This document shows, one piece after another, positions 26,401-39,774 of a DNA stretch of 64,000 nucleotides. Within the stretch, counting starts at the first letter, position 1. Each line of letters opens with the position of its first letter. The notes under the pieces were generated by a model. The model made no database searches and had not been told where the DNA came from. It worked only from the letters and a program-made list of their open reading frames with translations. Location: NCBI GenBank assembly GCA_003640385.1, contig RCAB01000022.1, positions 1 to 64,000 on the forward strand. Direction: 5' to 3'. The DNA comes from Setaria digitata. Lineage: Eukaryota > Nematoda > Chromadorea > Rhabditida > Setariidae. A program made the translations under genes and the position numbers.

Positions 26401-29400
26401 ATCATTGTCATCTCGTACTGAAGATCGTTTGTGGTGTTACCTTAATGCTGCTGTTGAATCTCGTTTGGATGCTGCAATCACCATCGCTCACAATGGTGAT
26501 TTTGATGTCGGTATTGGTCATGAAGTTGAAAATGACGATCTTCGAATTAATTCTATTTTCGATGAAATTGCGACGGTCTGTCATTTATTCCAGTAGAAGC
26601 AAAGGTTTTTTTTTTAGTTTGAAGCTTAAACTAAAAGAATTTAAGTTGCGGACTTCAGTTAGACCTAAAGCAAGGTTATTAAACATTTGTCCAGGATTTA
26701 GGCTGTAGAAGTTACTGAAAGAATGTGCTTATAGCAAGGTTTTTTCAGCTTCTTGTTTTATTATTTTTTTCCCTTACTTGTCTTCAGTATTTTTTAGGTT
26801 GAACGATCTCCATATTACACCATTTATCGACACATAGTTAACGATGACTCCTTATCACTTATTGCATTCATGGATATGTGGCTGGAACAATATGAAAATG
26901 ATTTAGAAAGATTCCCTCACGTCATACGTTTTATGGCCCATCTTGTTTTACTACTTCAATTCACTGGCCGACCAGTTCAGGTAGTAGTATTTCTTCCTCA
27001 TCCAGATTCTATCTGCACTTTTTAGCTTTTAACTAAGTGCAGTGTTGTCTAGATAGATCTAAGCATGAGAGATATGCCTCGAAAGGTTTCAACTTATGTC
27101 TGTTAGACTGAATTCTTGCGCGTGTCACAGTGTTACTTTACTTGACTTATTTTTATTCCCTTAGTTGTTTTGAATTCAAAATTTACTAAAGTTGCACCAG
27201 ACCATGTTAACTTCAGATATATTCTTTATGCGCTGCAAATCTTTTTCTTGATTTTCGAATGTAAGACAACTGCCCTGTAAAACATTGACTATCGATTTTC
27301 AATTTTAGGAAGAAAGCGCCAATTCAATCATAAAGAGTTATGTTCGTTTACTTATTACATTAAAATTATATCCGGTTGTGCCATATTATGCTAACAAATT
27401 ACCAGTAGAAACAGCCGAGGAAATGGTTGCTGACTTTATGTGTCGTAAGTTCTTTATTGGGTTTGTTCCATTTTGTGGTAACCTCTAATAATGTCTACCA
27501 GCATTATTAGTACTACCTGCAGTTGTGAAGCTTTGTAAGGAGTTATTAAACCCTATATTAGAATTATGAATTTGGGATGTATTGTTTTCTCCCTCAAAAT
27601 GCAGTAATTTCCATGACAGATTCTTTGACTTATTTTACGTGCCATTTATTTCTGTTGTTATTGTGTTGAGGTTCTGAATCATTGTTTCTTAGAAATAGAA
27701 GATGAAAATATGAGGAAGGATGTTCTTGCTGCTGTTTTTGCTGCAAAAATGGATGGAGTGCATCTGTGCAAACAGATTTTTAATCGTATAATTGCTCGGT
27801 ATCCTGTAATTGAGGAAGTGATGTTTTTTCTTATAATGCACATTATCGATCACTATGATTCTTCGTACATTATAATTATGATTTTTAAATGAGAATCACT
27901 AATTTTTTCTCAGTTAGCACAAATATTAATTATTTTTGCTTTATGTTTTTTAGTGTTTGTTTTTAGCAGGAGTCTGAGAAAGATGATACGTTAATTAACG
28001 CATGGAGCTGGTTAACATATCCTCATAGTGATACATATTATGAAGCCCTGTTAGGCATGAATAAAATAATGCGTCAATTTTTCCGTAAGTTTCTTGCATT
28101 TATTTTCCCAGTGGCAACTTCTTTTCCAACTTTGCGGATTGTTGTAGAAATTTGCTCCTTTTTTTTTTACCTGATAATGCTTTTACTAATCAAAATTGAA
28201 TTATTTCGTTGTAATTTTCAGATGTTGATAAGCTGGACAAAGCAAAGAAACTCCTGCAGCGGTACAAAAAATTGATTGATAAAATATTAGAATCACTGTG
28301 TTGTACCATTGAGACCAGTGATGTAGTTGAACCAAAACTTTCGGGAGCTATTACTGAATACAGAGCATATGAGTGCTACTTAGTTAGTTTTAAGTTTCAT
28401 TCGCTGTGAATGTTTTAAATTTAAATTTATAAATTCTTTTTAAATTTTTAATTTTTAAGTTATTAAATTTATCTCTTTCGGGACGATAGTTTCTAGATTT
28501 CTTATTTCCGAATGTTTATTGTAAGGTTTCAGAATGCTTTGATAAAATTCAATGAATGGTTCAAGCAGTCACAACGTTCAGTACCTTCGATTCCGGTGAA
28601 CTCAGATGATGCAAAAACTTCGATGGATATGCAGCAAAGGATCACGTTTGAAGTGATACATCGGCGCGCCAATGAACAGTTGCAGAGATATGAAAATGCC
28701 TCAAAACAAAGCATTGTTGTTAGTCCCTTGACTTGAATTTAAATAATGCTGTGCTGGTTTCCATAAAAGATATAGTACTTGGCTTCGAGGTCAAGTTTTA
28801 TATTTCCATTAGTGCACTGCTGAGTTCATAACTATACGAAAGCTTAGAAGGCGCTGTTTTAGGCGGCTTTGGAAGCGCTTGATATTGTATTGCGTTTCCC
28901 ACGTGGTTGGATGACATTTACAGAAGCGGAGACCGAAACACTGGATGAGGTATTAATAAATAAACAATCCTACTTGTAAAATATATGTTGGTGTTAAATC
29001 ATGGATTCTTCAGAAGAATTGACAACATTTGGAGCTAATTTTTAGTGTTCGAAAGCGAAAATCTGAAATAAAAGCCAAGAATATTATGGGTAATAAATCC
29101 TTAGTGCATACTTTTATTTATTATCGATTCAGGAGGAAGTCAGAAAACTCACTGACATAAGATCTCGTTATATTACTGCAGTTGTTGTTATGCTGGTCAC
29201 TATATTTGAAAAAAGTGACTTGAATGGGTCTGCACAGTTGGTGGAATTACTAGCTGACGATGAATACATGTTGGCAGAAGTAAGTTTTTGTATATTCTGG
29301 ATTGGTTCAAGTATTTATGAATATGAAACATACACAGTTTTTCTCCTGAGTCATTGTGTGAGAATAAATGCTGCCACGTTTTAAGAAATTTTTTACCCTG

Positions 29401-29586
29401 GCAAAATTGCACAGTTAGATTTTTTCCACTGCAAAATTAAATTTCATTTATAGATCTTACTAGTTCGCCTTTTATAAGATGCGCAATATTATCCAACTCT
29501 TATCACCTACTTTTCAGGTCATACCGAAAGAACGGTTGCGGATACTCATAAAACAACTTTCAGTAAATGCATACAAAAGCTTGTAA
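23419..29586 (+). CDS. NUP107: Nucleoporin Nup107 (Nup84/Nup107 family)
   Basis: Nup107 is a scaffold subunit of the Y-shaped Nup107-160 complex of the nuclear pore. In C. elegans it is npp-5. I place the start at 23419 (MEDGRIAYTWHSRIRMRDSG), because its donor after CFLQ joins in phase to the acceptor ahead of LDGNISVSTVESLRS near 23666. The alpha-helical body runs over about 18 exons: QALFEDFQTKCM (24171-24260), LVSVLQQLLHEKQAYLLLLN (24475-24630), DLDGALHGRLHNKDEELEGK (25728-25835), GTSLSQVEACLWSVVVGRLE (26330-26590), IAFMDMWLEQYENDLERFPH (26800-26980), INAWSWLTYPHSDTYYEALL (27968-28083), FNEWFKQSQRSV (28530-28720), and a final exon ending LRILIKQLSVNAYKSL. The tryptophan-containing helices and FRRLLVLLEWCE match the family. 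I identified it from overall pattern rather than one motif. The exon near 25940-26090 and one or two others have uncertain borders. Confidence 0.85.
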
Positions 29587-30223
29587 AACTTCAAGATTCA
29601 ATGTTCTTTATGGTTATGACGCTTCACCTCGTTTTGTTTTGTTTTTATTTCGCTATCAACTTTTCTTTCCCTTTTTTTTGAAGGACAATAAGAATATTTA
29701 GTTTGAAATTCTTACTTCAGTTGAAGTACTTCTGCTTTGGTTTGTTTGATTTTTTGTTCAATTTGAGCTCCAGCCTCTTTTTTTTCAGTTCAAAATTTCT
29801 TTTTATCTTAACTTAATTTTACTGCCCCTCAAAAGAAGAAAATTTTTTTTAAATGTATTTGAGAACTATATAATGTATGAAGTAAACAATCGCATATCTA
29901 AGAATAAACACCTAAGTGGCTTATTTTGGCAGTTGCTTCAGGTAATTGCTGTCTAACTGAAAAAATCAAATTCGTTTAATAATTCGTCTGCTGCTTGTAC
30001 TTTTGATTCGGGAGTTTGATGAAATATTGCGGTCTGATTAAGTAAAAGAACTATTTACGAAAAGTTCCCAAAACCATTGAAGTAAAATGTGAGAAACAAC
30101 TAGAAAACTTGTTTCTTCTGGAAACGAGGAGTACCCTATAACCAAATCTTGATAGTAGTGAGCCAAAATATGTTTAAAAAAAAAGAAAAAAAACGTTATT
30201 CCTAATGCTGAAGTGGGTTGACT
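29587..30223. other. 3' spacer between convergent genes
   Basis: Nup107 (plus) and the coiled-coil gene (minus) end towards each other here. The sequence is T- and A-rich and fits two facing 3' UTRs. No gene is seen. Confidence 0.5.
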
Positions 30224-33200
30224 TTAGGATGTTGGTTCCTTGTTTTTCACAGAGTCGGAAAGTTCCAGTACACGTTTTGCTAACTCGTCATATTCCTCTG
30301 ACCTGAAACTAGTAGCTTTATTCACATCTGCGACTAAAAAAAAAACTTATGGTCAAAGAAGCTGATTTCTCCCGAAACAAAATTAGATAAAGTAAATAAG
30401 TTGCAACTCTCAGTTATGTTTAGTAAGCTATTTACAAATTGAACGAATCTCAACTTTTATTTTAAAGGCTGTTAACAGAAGAAGACTCAAGTAGTGGTGG
30501 TAGGCCAAAACTCACTTCTCTTGTCGCATTGCCATCTGCTTTTCCAACTCTTCGAATGTCCGTTTGTATTTTCTTTCAATATCCTCATAGCGTTCTTCAT
30601 ATCTTTGTAACTCATTTTCCTGGCTTTTTATCTGCAATATTCCTGTTGGCTGATTTGTTCACGTTTCTATTGGGTTTTTCGACGTTTTTTTTCCCTGTAG
30701 TTTAGAGCAAGGATTTACTGAGTAGAAGTGTGAAAGTAGATTTTCCAGATTTCAGCATCTGTTCAAAATGAATCCAGTAAGCTACCAGAACTTACTTTTC
30801 TCAGTAACTCTCGATTCTGCTCATCTAAATTTCCTAGTTCTCTTTTCTGCAGCGATATTTCTCTCGCCTTCTCATTCATCTGGAATATTTTAATTTAATA
30901 TTTTCTCGAGAAGTTTAGAAGTTTCATTGTCTCAATCCACTCAGAATTTACCTTCTGATGCAAATCGAAAGTTATTTCTTTTAAATTCTCAATTTCGATT
31001 GTAAGATTCATAACGCTGTCGGTTTAATAAATTTCCCTCGCTCTAGTTTTCTTTTCCAAAAAAAAGAGTATGAACTAGAAGTCTTGCATTGAAATAGTCT
31101 TGAATCGAGCTTAATAATGAGGTTATAAGTCGTATGAATTTAGGGAGGGGAACACATACAATAAACTTGGAATGATTTGAGAATACCTTTTTAAGTAGCT
31201 CTTCACAACGCTCAGTAAGAGTGAATTTTTCTTGTCTCAAAGATTTGTTTTCATTTGACAATGATTCAGATAGTGCTTTCAAAGCGTCTAGTTCCTTTTG
31301 CACTCTTCCACGAGACTCCCTTGCACTCTCTTCAGCCTTCCGATATTGCTCCAGCTAAAATAATCCCACCTCACAAAATGTAATAATTTGGATTTCCGTA
31401 AATTTTTCGTTAAACTTTCAAGTTAAAAAGAAAAGAAAAAAGCAGAAAAGAGTATGGACCGGAAGCTTCGAACTGAAACAGTTCCAACCTAATTTCCTTG
31501 TCAGAGATATCTAACAAAGGAAGAATACAGTAACCTCCGAGGCGACACGTCGGCTACTTTCCTTTTCCTTTTGCATCTTTTCTTCTACCTTCATTAGTTC
31601 TGCTTTCAAGGATTTTTCAGATTCTCGCAGCTGTAATCTCAATACCATAAGAAAATTGGAGGAATCTTCAAAAATGTATATCTTTCTTAGAAATTATGAA
31701 ATTTTTTAACCAAAGATATGTCTCTAAAGATGCTAGCACTTGTAATTCTTGCACGAGAAAATGTGAAATTTTAGGAAATAAACGAACTGAAGCAAGTTCT
31801 GCTGAGCTTATTTCATTCTCTTGGACAAACTCGGCTTGCTGGCTGAGCGTCTTTATTCTCATTTCCAATCGCGTCACTTGTGCTGATAAATGCGAGTTTT
31901 CCTTTATCAATGTACTGTTTTCTTCTAAGGCCTAAAATTTGAAAATTCCACGAATAGATTTTTATAATATATCCTCTTCGAGATTTTATGAATTATATTC
32001 GAGTTAAACTGAAGAAAATAAATTTAACGCCTCACTTTATCGGCAACGGCTTTATCCTTTTTAGCTGTTAATTGCTCCTCACGTAAACAGCATTTCATTG
32101 CCGTAATATCATCCTGAAAACAATTTCTACAAAGTGATCAAGTAATATGAATACAATTGTAACTGACAGTTCATAAACAATATATTTCTTTCGTTCCCAT
32201 ATAACTTCCAACTTTGCTAATGTGATGACACAGTTTTATTCAGAAAGTCCTACTTTTCTCTGAAGCTAATTTCATCTAGACGTCAATTTCTGCCTTTCAG
32301 TGAAGTGGTTACGCAGAAAAGATTGTAAAACGTATTTTACAGTAAATCTAGACCTTAGATTACTGTAAAGGGATGTTAAGGTAGGTCGAATTACAATACT
32401 TTAATTCGCTGACGAAAATGCACTAACGATGAGTGATGCTTCCTTATTTTCCATTTCTTCAATTGTATTTTCTAGATGCCGGATTGTCTTCAGCAATCGC
32501 TCAATCTCACTTTTTCGTTCGCCTTCGACATCAAACAGCGCCCGCTCTTCTCGACTTTTCTCATTCGCCGTTATCTAGAGCAGTTCACGAAAACTACTGC
32601 ATTAAGTTGATTGCAATAATTATCTTCCTCTTTGAATATAAATCATTATTTTATTTAAATTGAACTGACTAGTTTGTTGGATTTCTTAAACAGCTGCTTT
32701 CAATTTCTTTCCACTTCTGGAATTTCGTATTGGCTATGTTTGGTTTGGTGTCTACCGGAACGGGAAAACGATCTACTGGCTTACTAAATTTTTTCCAGCA
32801 ATCGAGTTTTTCTACTAAACTTATGAAATCAGATTTTTACATGACACTCACCTGCATTTCATTTAGTTGGTTAGTTACATCCCTCAGCTTATCAGTTAGT
32901 TCATCTTTTTCAATTTGCATTTTTGCCACGAATGATTCCTGCAACTGCGTATCATAACTCGGCAGTGATGAAGTGAAAACAATTATTTTGCATCTACACA
33001 GAGGATATAAAGCACTGATAAAACCTTATCAGCTAGCGCAGGTGTTAGATAATCAAGTCTCCTTTGTAATTCCACAACTTCTTCCATCAGTGCGCGTTTG
33101 TCTCTTGCAAAATTTTCTTAAATATAATAACTATAAAAATAGTTTTGAGCAGAATTACTCACAATGTGCCTTAGCAGAACTTTGGTAAGAAAAAGAAGTC

Positions 33201-34770
33201 GAGAGAAAAGACTGGATGGTGAATCACTTTTGGTTCTCGAAAATGTAGTCTAGGTGCTTACTGAAGACAAATATTAGCAGCTACCAAAAACGGAATCTTT
33301 ACGTCTCGCTGACACGATAAGTCGGCTAAATGACAACCGCGCAACGCCGACAAGTATTACTAGAGGATGAAAGAAAAATTTTGGCTGTAAACAAATTCTT
33401 TTTTCCTAACCTTCATTTTTTTGCAGTTTCATTTTCAACTCTTCAATAAATTCTGACAACTGAGTATTTTCATAAGCGATCCTTTCAATTTCAGTCGTTT
33501 TTTGTTTCAAACGTTCGTCGAGTTTTCGTTCTCTCTAGAAAACAGTCATTCGGATCAATTACTGAAGCTTAAAGATTTTTCTGTCGTTTTATAATAAAAT
33601 CAAGCACCAGAAATGTCCTTTCACTATATTATATTACCTTCTACCTTATGTAGAAAATAGACATCAAGTTGAAAATGAAATAAATGATAAATAACCTGAT
33701 AAGACTCTTCTAATTTATGTAATAATTCAGCTTGGTCAGCCGTGTATGCAGACGGTTTTGAACTGTAGTCATTGGAAGGGAAGGATGCTTCCGTCACTTC
33801 AGGTTCCGCGTAAGAAACCCGTTTTCTAGCTCTCCCTAGCTTTTCCTTATCATTTCCCGGAATACTAGTTCCAGATATATCTCGTCCTCGTGCCACATCT
33901 AGATTTGTTGTCAGACTTGGAGCGGGCGAAGTATCACTGCGACAGGAATCATTTTCATCATCTTTTCGAGATAGTTTTCCCGCGCTGTGCTTCCTGTAAA
34001 ACATTCAGTCCCAGGGTAAAGAATGTCTCAAAGATTCTCCAATTCTGGCTGTTCTTGATTTGAGAAATAAGCTCCTCTCATAAATGTGATTATAAAATAG
34101 CGCTGGTAAGACTCAATGAGAGGAGCATGACTTGATCGCAGTAAATGAAGAGAAATTGAATTTAACCTCTGGAAACAAATAAAGTCAAATGATTCAAAAC
34201 TTAAGTGTTCAAAAGCGTTTGTCAAACAACAAATTCAAACTCACAAATAATTATTTTCAAGTTCCAACAGATAAATTTGCTGCTGTAACTGTCTGGTATA
34301 TTGCTCTTGTAAATGTTCGAGATTACCTTGCCGACACGGACATGTTCTGGTTCTGAATGTCAAAAAAAAAATTTCGAAAGTCAGAGCACTTGCTAAAGAG
34401 GACGAATCGTCAAGACGCAAGAATTATCTGCAGAAGGTCGAAGGTCGATCACGTTCGCCAAGAAGGTACTAACTACCCTTGCACAGACTGCTAGTGGGAA
34501 AAGTTTTTTTGAAGTTCAAAAATACATAATGCAATAGTTAAAGGCTTGCTCTTTCGAAGCAGCTGTGACGGACGGCACAGAAGAAGTGACAACGTTGCGA
34601 ATGTTTCCTATACTACCGCTCTTTCGAAGTGTTGTCTTTGTGGTGGTTGTGGTAGATGTCGTTCGACGTGAGGCCGCTTTCTGAGGCACTGCTGTTACAG
34701 ATGACAAAGCATTCTGTGGCCTATGGCAGGACACGCTGTCGAGACCCGTGTAGCCTGTACCTGGAAATTC
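30224..34770 (-). CDS. Long coiled-coil protein, 5' end not resolved
   Basis: I do not recognise the family. About fifteen short minus-strand exons encode mostly heptad-repeat coiled coil. The most N-terminal sure exon (about 34530-34763) is Ser/Thr-rich and basic (SRRTTSTTTTTKTTLRKSG), a likely disordered head. The next (about 34255-34352) gives EQYTRQLQQQIYLLELENNY. A polar exon (33697-33996) holds SDTSPAPSLTTNLDVARGRD. From 33540 down to 30224 come coiled-coil exons such as RERKLDERLKQKTTEIERIA, LDALKALSESLSNENKSLRQ, IKSQENELQRYEERYEDIER, and a last exon SEEYDELAKRVLELSDSVKN ending KEPTS. No motor, membrane span or signal peptide is seen. No in-frame ATG opens the 34763 exon, so at least one exon lies upstream. 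One candidate at about 35897-35945 reads CTKELRVRCLGDRFW and joins in phase. A cytoskeletal or centrosomal structural role is plausible but unproven. Confidence 0.72.
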
Positions 34771-37677
34771 TCGAAAATGAAGCGCTCAAACATTCCTTCA
34801 CGCGAATTCATAAAATGTCATGAAATTGATAGCAAAATAACCAAATATACAGGAATTCAGTCTAATTTTTTTTGCCACTAAGCACTGTGCATAGATCACG
34901 AGGAAGAAAAGTGTTCATAATCTGGACACTAAGGCTTGGTGATGAGACACACCACCTACTTGGCCCTACGTCATTCTTCTACGTGTACGAAAGAGTTAGC
35001 GAACAATAAGCCAACGATATGTAAAGGCGCAGCGAAACGTAATGAATATGAATTCTAAGGAAATGAGTAATAATGGGTGCTTTTTTAAGAACCAAAAATT
35101 CCACCTTTTATGGCAAGATTTCCTGCTGAGCCGAATTGTTTCCGTTGTCGTTGGTTCATAATGTGTTGATAAACTGCACATTTTCTGCTCTCAACACTGC
35201 TTTAAATGCATTGCTTGAACTACAGCAGAAGAATCTCGCAAACTGCTATATTGTTCCTTCCATGTTGGGCCAATGAAACGCTCTGTAACCAGAAATTCGA
35301 TTCCTACAGCAAAATCAGCATGACGAGCAACTATATTCTTCTTCAGTTATGCCTAACGTTCAGCGGGAAAAGCCGTAGGAAGCGAATATTAATTACTACA
35401 AGGAAGCACGTGAAGTTCAATCTTTTGGCATTACTATTAAAAGGATATCGTTAGCAGAGAGTTGAGTAATGAAACTGAAACACTATTAAAGGTCTTGTTC
35501 AGGAAAAACTGAGATATTGCTTAAACTTTCAGAAAAAGACGGAAATATAATAGAATGAGAAAATGAATCAAAGAATAGCATAATGTGGTACGCCATCCAA
35601 CCATTCGGACAAGAAGCTAATTTCTTTTCTTTTAATGCCGAAGCAAATCGACAGAAATCGTGAATAAGCAAAGTGCTGATTCGAGAAAGAAAGGAAGAAT
35701 TTTCAGTCGAACTGTACCTACTTGTTTAAAACAAGTAGTTCAGTAATTAAAATATTTTTTTAGAAGACAATGAAAGGTCCAATGCTTTACAAATAACTTC
35801 AACTATTTCAGGCGCAGTTCGTTGAAGTATAGCTGACTGGTTAATAAAAACACTGTCGAAACCTTCACTCCAAACGTTAAGCAACTAATAACGAGTAAGC
35901 CCTTGCTTACCTGACCAAAAGCGGTCACCCAGGCAACGAACACGCAATTCCTTAGTGCAGTCTAGAAGTTATTAAATTGGTTTTGCGTCTTCATCACAGA
36001 TTTACTTTAATATAAAGCGTACCACTGCGGACGGGGAATACTTACTGGACAAGAACCTTTTGGACACACGATCACACCATCATTAATTATTTTGTTAAAG
36101 CTAACACGGTAGAAGCTTTGTTATTTCTTTGTATTCTCTAAACATCTTATTACAGCTTTTGCATATGAAACTCTCTTGCTTCCGTTTTTATGTGAGGAAA
36201 TAATTCGCAAAATCTTTTTTCTCTCTGTTTCTATCCCAGAATTATTTTTAAGCAAAATAAGGAATGAAGGACAAGATAGGTTGAGACAAGCAGAAAGATC
36301 TAAGAAAGTTTATTAAAACCATATAGCTTCTCAGGAATTCAACTGACCAGCTAAAAGGTAAAAGTTTTTCCATTTAAAGTTTTACTGATTTTTTTTTTCA
36401 TCAGTCCTCGTTTTGTAGCAGGCTTTAATCATTTTTAACAATCTGTCCAACGCTAACTTCCTTAATAATTACTTTTTATAAGAAACACAAAATTAGCGCT
36501 GTGGTAGGATCGGAACTGAACGAGTTAAGACAGTTTACGATGCAATGTACAATATGATAATATAGGACTAACAAACAGATGCGGCAAAAATAAGCAAGTC
36601 CAAATAAGAACCCAACTAGATTTTTGGCTCCATGGACATTTTTAGAAAGCAATATTCTGTAAATCTTGACTGAACGGGTGAAACGTTATATGTACTGCCC
36701 ACAGTACCGAGTATCGATATAACTAACCTATCTTCTGTTATGTGAAACGCTTCAAATCTCTTCCAGTGTATATCCAGAGTCCTCCCAACTTGACCGAAGC
36801 AATCTGTCTCTTCGATCTGACATCTGAACTAAATTCACAAAATGAATAGAAGTCCTGCATTTCTTTTTTGCATATTTGTAATCCAGCACTGATTATTTTA
36901 CCTCCTTCAATTTCCTTATTAGGAGGCTAGTTTGATTAAGACACAACTCGAAGTGGTTACTGGACTTCCATTCTTTATTAAGGAGTTGAGTAGGATGCGC
37001 AACGGAGAAGCCACCACTTTAAAATCCGACCAACCATTCCACGAAAAATCTACGACCACTTTATATTTAAGCAATAAATGTGGTTCCTTAATTATCCACT
37101 TATTGCAGCAGCACTGGGAAGATCTTATGAGAATTGAAATGTTAGTTGGTTTAGATGTCATTTTAAAAGTGATACAGACATATGACTATTAAAGTGTAAA
37201 GAGAAGTATTATGCCGAACACACTAACTAGAAAACGATTGAAACTTTTCATCTTTTTCAATACGACCATATATAAAGAACAAAAATAGTTTCAGATGTCG
37301 GAATAGTCTTGAACCCCTCCTCTTCTAAGTCCAACCGCATATCTGTTTGGCTTTTGTGTACTTTACGGGAACAGAAAAATGAGTAACATCTATTTATTTT
37401 CAGGTTGCATATAATGTCATCACTATGTACAATAATAAAGTTATGGCGTAAAGAACAACGATAGTAGTGAACTGGAAATATGTGGTGACCCCTTGTAAAT
37501 AAGAAGTAGAAATGAAAGCATTTATTACAATTTATTTTTTTTTTCAAGAATTCTAAAAATGACCATGTTAGTTAGTATACCATCTCATTAGAGACAGAGA
37601 ACTAAAAATGATACGATAAGGATGGTCAACATTTAGTTATGAAGGCAATTAGTAAGCAGTCTACAACAAAGCCATAA
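34771..37677. other. Intergenic or long 5' intron, unassigned open frames only
   Basis: This stretch may contain the unseen 5' exon(s) of the coiled-coil gene, including a candidate near 35900 with a strong GTAAGC donor. A small 10-base-arm palindrome sits at 35718-35738. At 36919-37192 both strands are open for about 80 codons, with no similarity I recognise, and I do not call either. Nothing else is supported. Confidence 0.4.
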
Positions 37678-39023
37678 TTAGTTGCTAGGATTGTCAGATT
37701 CTGGCTTTTGTTCTGGAATGGAAAATCCGAATTTGGACTGATGTACTGCATTCTTTGCAGGGATTAAGATTTCATGATGGACGTATGATTCGCAAGGATA
37801 ACACCACACCGAAAGATCGGTTAGACTCAGTGCCATTGAATGACCAGTACGCATCTGGTGATGCACCGCATGACCCGCAATATAGCGGCCACAGTTAACC
37901 TGAAATAACCAAACTTTCTTATATTTCTTATATACTAAATACAGTGAACCTTTGACGATATTTTCAGTGACAATCACAACAATTTAGAACCTTACGACAA
38001 CCAAGGGAATGTCACACTCAGTATGCAATGATTCTCATATCCTGTCAGAAATTACTACTGTCGCATACTTTCCCAGAGATGAATCAACTAACCAAAATAG
38101 GAGTTTAACAGGCCGTAAACTTTTTCAGCGTGAGAATAATTGTTACCTCTTCTAAATCATGTCAGTGAACCACAGTCTCAAAACAAACCGAGTAGCAAGT
38201 CAAGCAAACCCACTGTTCCACATTGGAATGGCATGTTGAACAAGATGAATTAACCAATGCATTAACCCCTTCAGCGGGAAGCTCTCTGATCTAAAATAAT
38301 GATTAATGGTGATAGAGAATTGAAATGGAAGTATAGTCTACTATAAATGACAAATTCATTTACTTTCTGCTGGACAACTTTAGGAACAACAAGATCCCAC
38401 ACCAGTTTCATCGTCCCATCCCAGGGGAAACACTATCGTTGACAGGGAAGCTTATGAAAGGCCTCAACAAACATCCTATAAGTTATGTAATTTATTTACA
38501 CAATATGACTTTAAAGAGTTCCTGATAACAAATTTTTCTTTTACGGAGCGCTGAAATGTCTCAGCAATGAATTTCTAAAGTACCGATGGTTCGACCTAAA
38601 CTCCCTTCTTTTGTTTTCACCTCATCTCATTTCTTCTGCGTAACTGATTACTCTCAAAAAACCAAATAAATAGCTCTAGTAATTCACGAAAGATCGAAGT
38701 GCGAATTCAGACTGCATCATTCCCCAAAAATGAAAGTATTTGATGGCTTTGTATGCCGAATCACATGAACACTAGCTAACTGCTTCAAGGCGGAAAGCCA
38801 CGTTTGCTGTAACTGGTAACAGACAGTACAACTTATTCCCTCTCCGGAAATTTCAACTAAGATTTAACTCGAAAGCAGAAGAAAGAGAACTGAAATAGTG
38901 CAAATTAAAATCAAATACCTCAACTAAGTGTGGGCACTCAGGCAATGGGACGACGGTGTGCATAAATACTCGACTGTCTACCTGTGACGAGGATGAAGGT
39001 CCTGGACCCTCGTTGTACTTCAT
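37678..39023 (-). CDS. HDAC6-type ubiquitin-binding zinc finger (ZnF-UBP/BUZ) protein lacking a deacetylase
   Basis: The ZnF-UBP at the C-terminus of HDAC6 binds the free C-terminal Gly-Gly of ubiquitin. Here three exons splice in phase to give the whole module. The exon at about 38921-39023 contains FMHTVVPLPECPHLVE, which aligns with the HDAC6 linker PLPWCPHL. The exon at about 38170-38290 reads IRELPAEGVN then CSTCHSNVEQWVCLTCYS. The exon at 37678-37905 continues NCGRYIAGHAVHHQ, TGHSMALSLTDLSVWCYPCE, SYVHH and KNAVHQSKFGFSIPE. Zinc-ligand Cys and His positions and the WCY/YVHH ubiquitin-pocket residues are present. An in-frame stop lies two codons before the ATG at 39023, and a CAG acceptor just upstream allows trans-splicing. 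UBAC2 starts 750 bases away on the other strand, leaving no room for catalytic domains. A second possible first exon starts at 38411 (MKLVWDLVVPKVVQQK), also in phase. Length is about 145 residues, against over 1,000 for HDAC6. Confidence 0.82.
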
Positions 39024-39774
39024 TCGTTATCTCTGTCTCATCCAGTCGGGTCACGAGCAAAACACCCAAAGTTCAACCACACTCCAAGTCCCCTCACCGA
39101 GCCTGCCACCTAAAACCAACTCGTTGTGCATTTTTAAGGTCAAAATCATTCTAGTCTATGGTACCACTATGAAAACTGAATCCACAGTGATAGCTGGAAG
39201 TGCGTGGTGTGTGGTGATTTCGAACTTCGGTTTCGCCTTAGAATGAATTGTTTCTTACCCATTATTGTGTGTGGGATTTTTTAAGACACTGCAAATTATC
39301 CGGACTAGTCTGTGCACTTCCAGTTAGGTGTATGAGTCTAAATGACTGAATGCACAGAAAAGAGACAAAATAATGCCTTGTTGGTAATTTTGCTTTGGCT
39401 TTGGACATGATAGTTTGGCCGATGTAGTATTGGGCTTCCTTCTCTGCACTTCAGATTCCTCTTCCTTCTGCTTCCTGGTATTTTATACTGTCATCAGTTC
39501 ATTAATAAAAGGAGTTTTGTTAATCTTTGGAGCTTATTGCTGAAATCTTAAAAGAATATGTAGATCTCTTTATTGATCAAGCCATAGAAGTAGACTTCCT
39601 CGCTTGGCCAGTCAATAACGGAAATACTTTCCGGTTACATGAAATGTATGCTTAGTGGTGCTCTGGTGCCACCAATTTTCACATCCTGCAACTTAAATCC
39701 GTTCCGTATAGCTCCTTCTCATGCATTTAGGAATGTTTTCAGATATGATTCATGCTAGGAGAGGTCAATATCAG
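39024..39774. promoter_or_regulatory. Shared divergent promoter region of the ZnF-UBP gene and UBAC2
   Basis: The two flanking genes are transcribed away from each other with about 750 bases between start codons. No exon is convincing in between. I infer from layout that both promoters are here; no specific factor site is recognised. Confidence 0.45.

Noticed and set aside
35718..35738. 10-base-arm palindrome around TTTAAA
   Set aside because: It is short and AT-rich, of a size expected by chance in a window this long.
36919..37192. About 80-codon open frames on both strands
   Set aside because: Both strands are open over the same stretch and neither shows a family motif, start context or splice partners.
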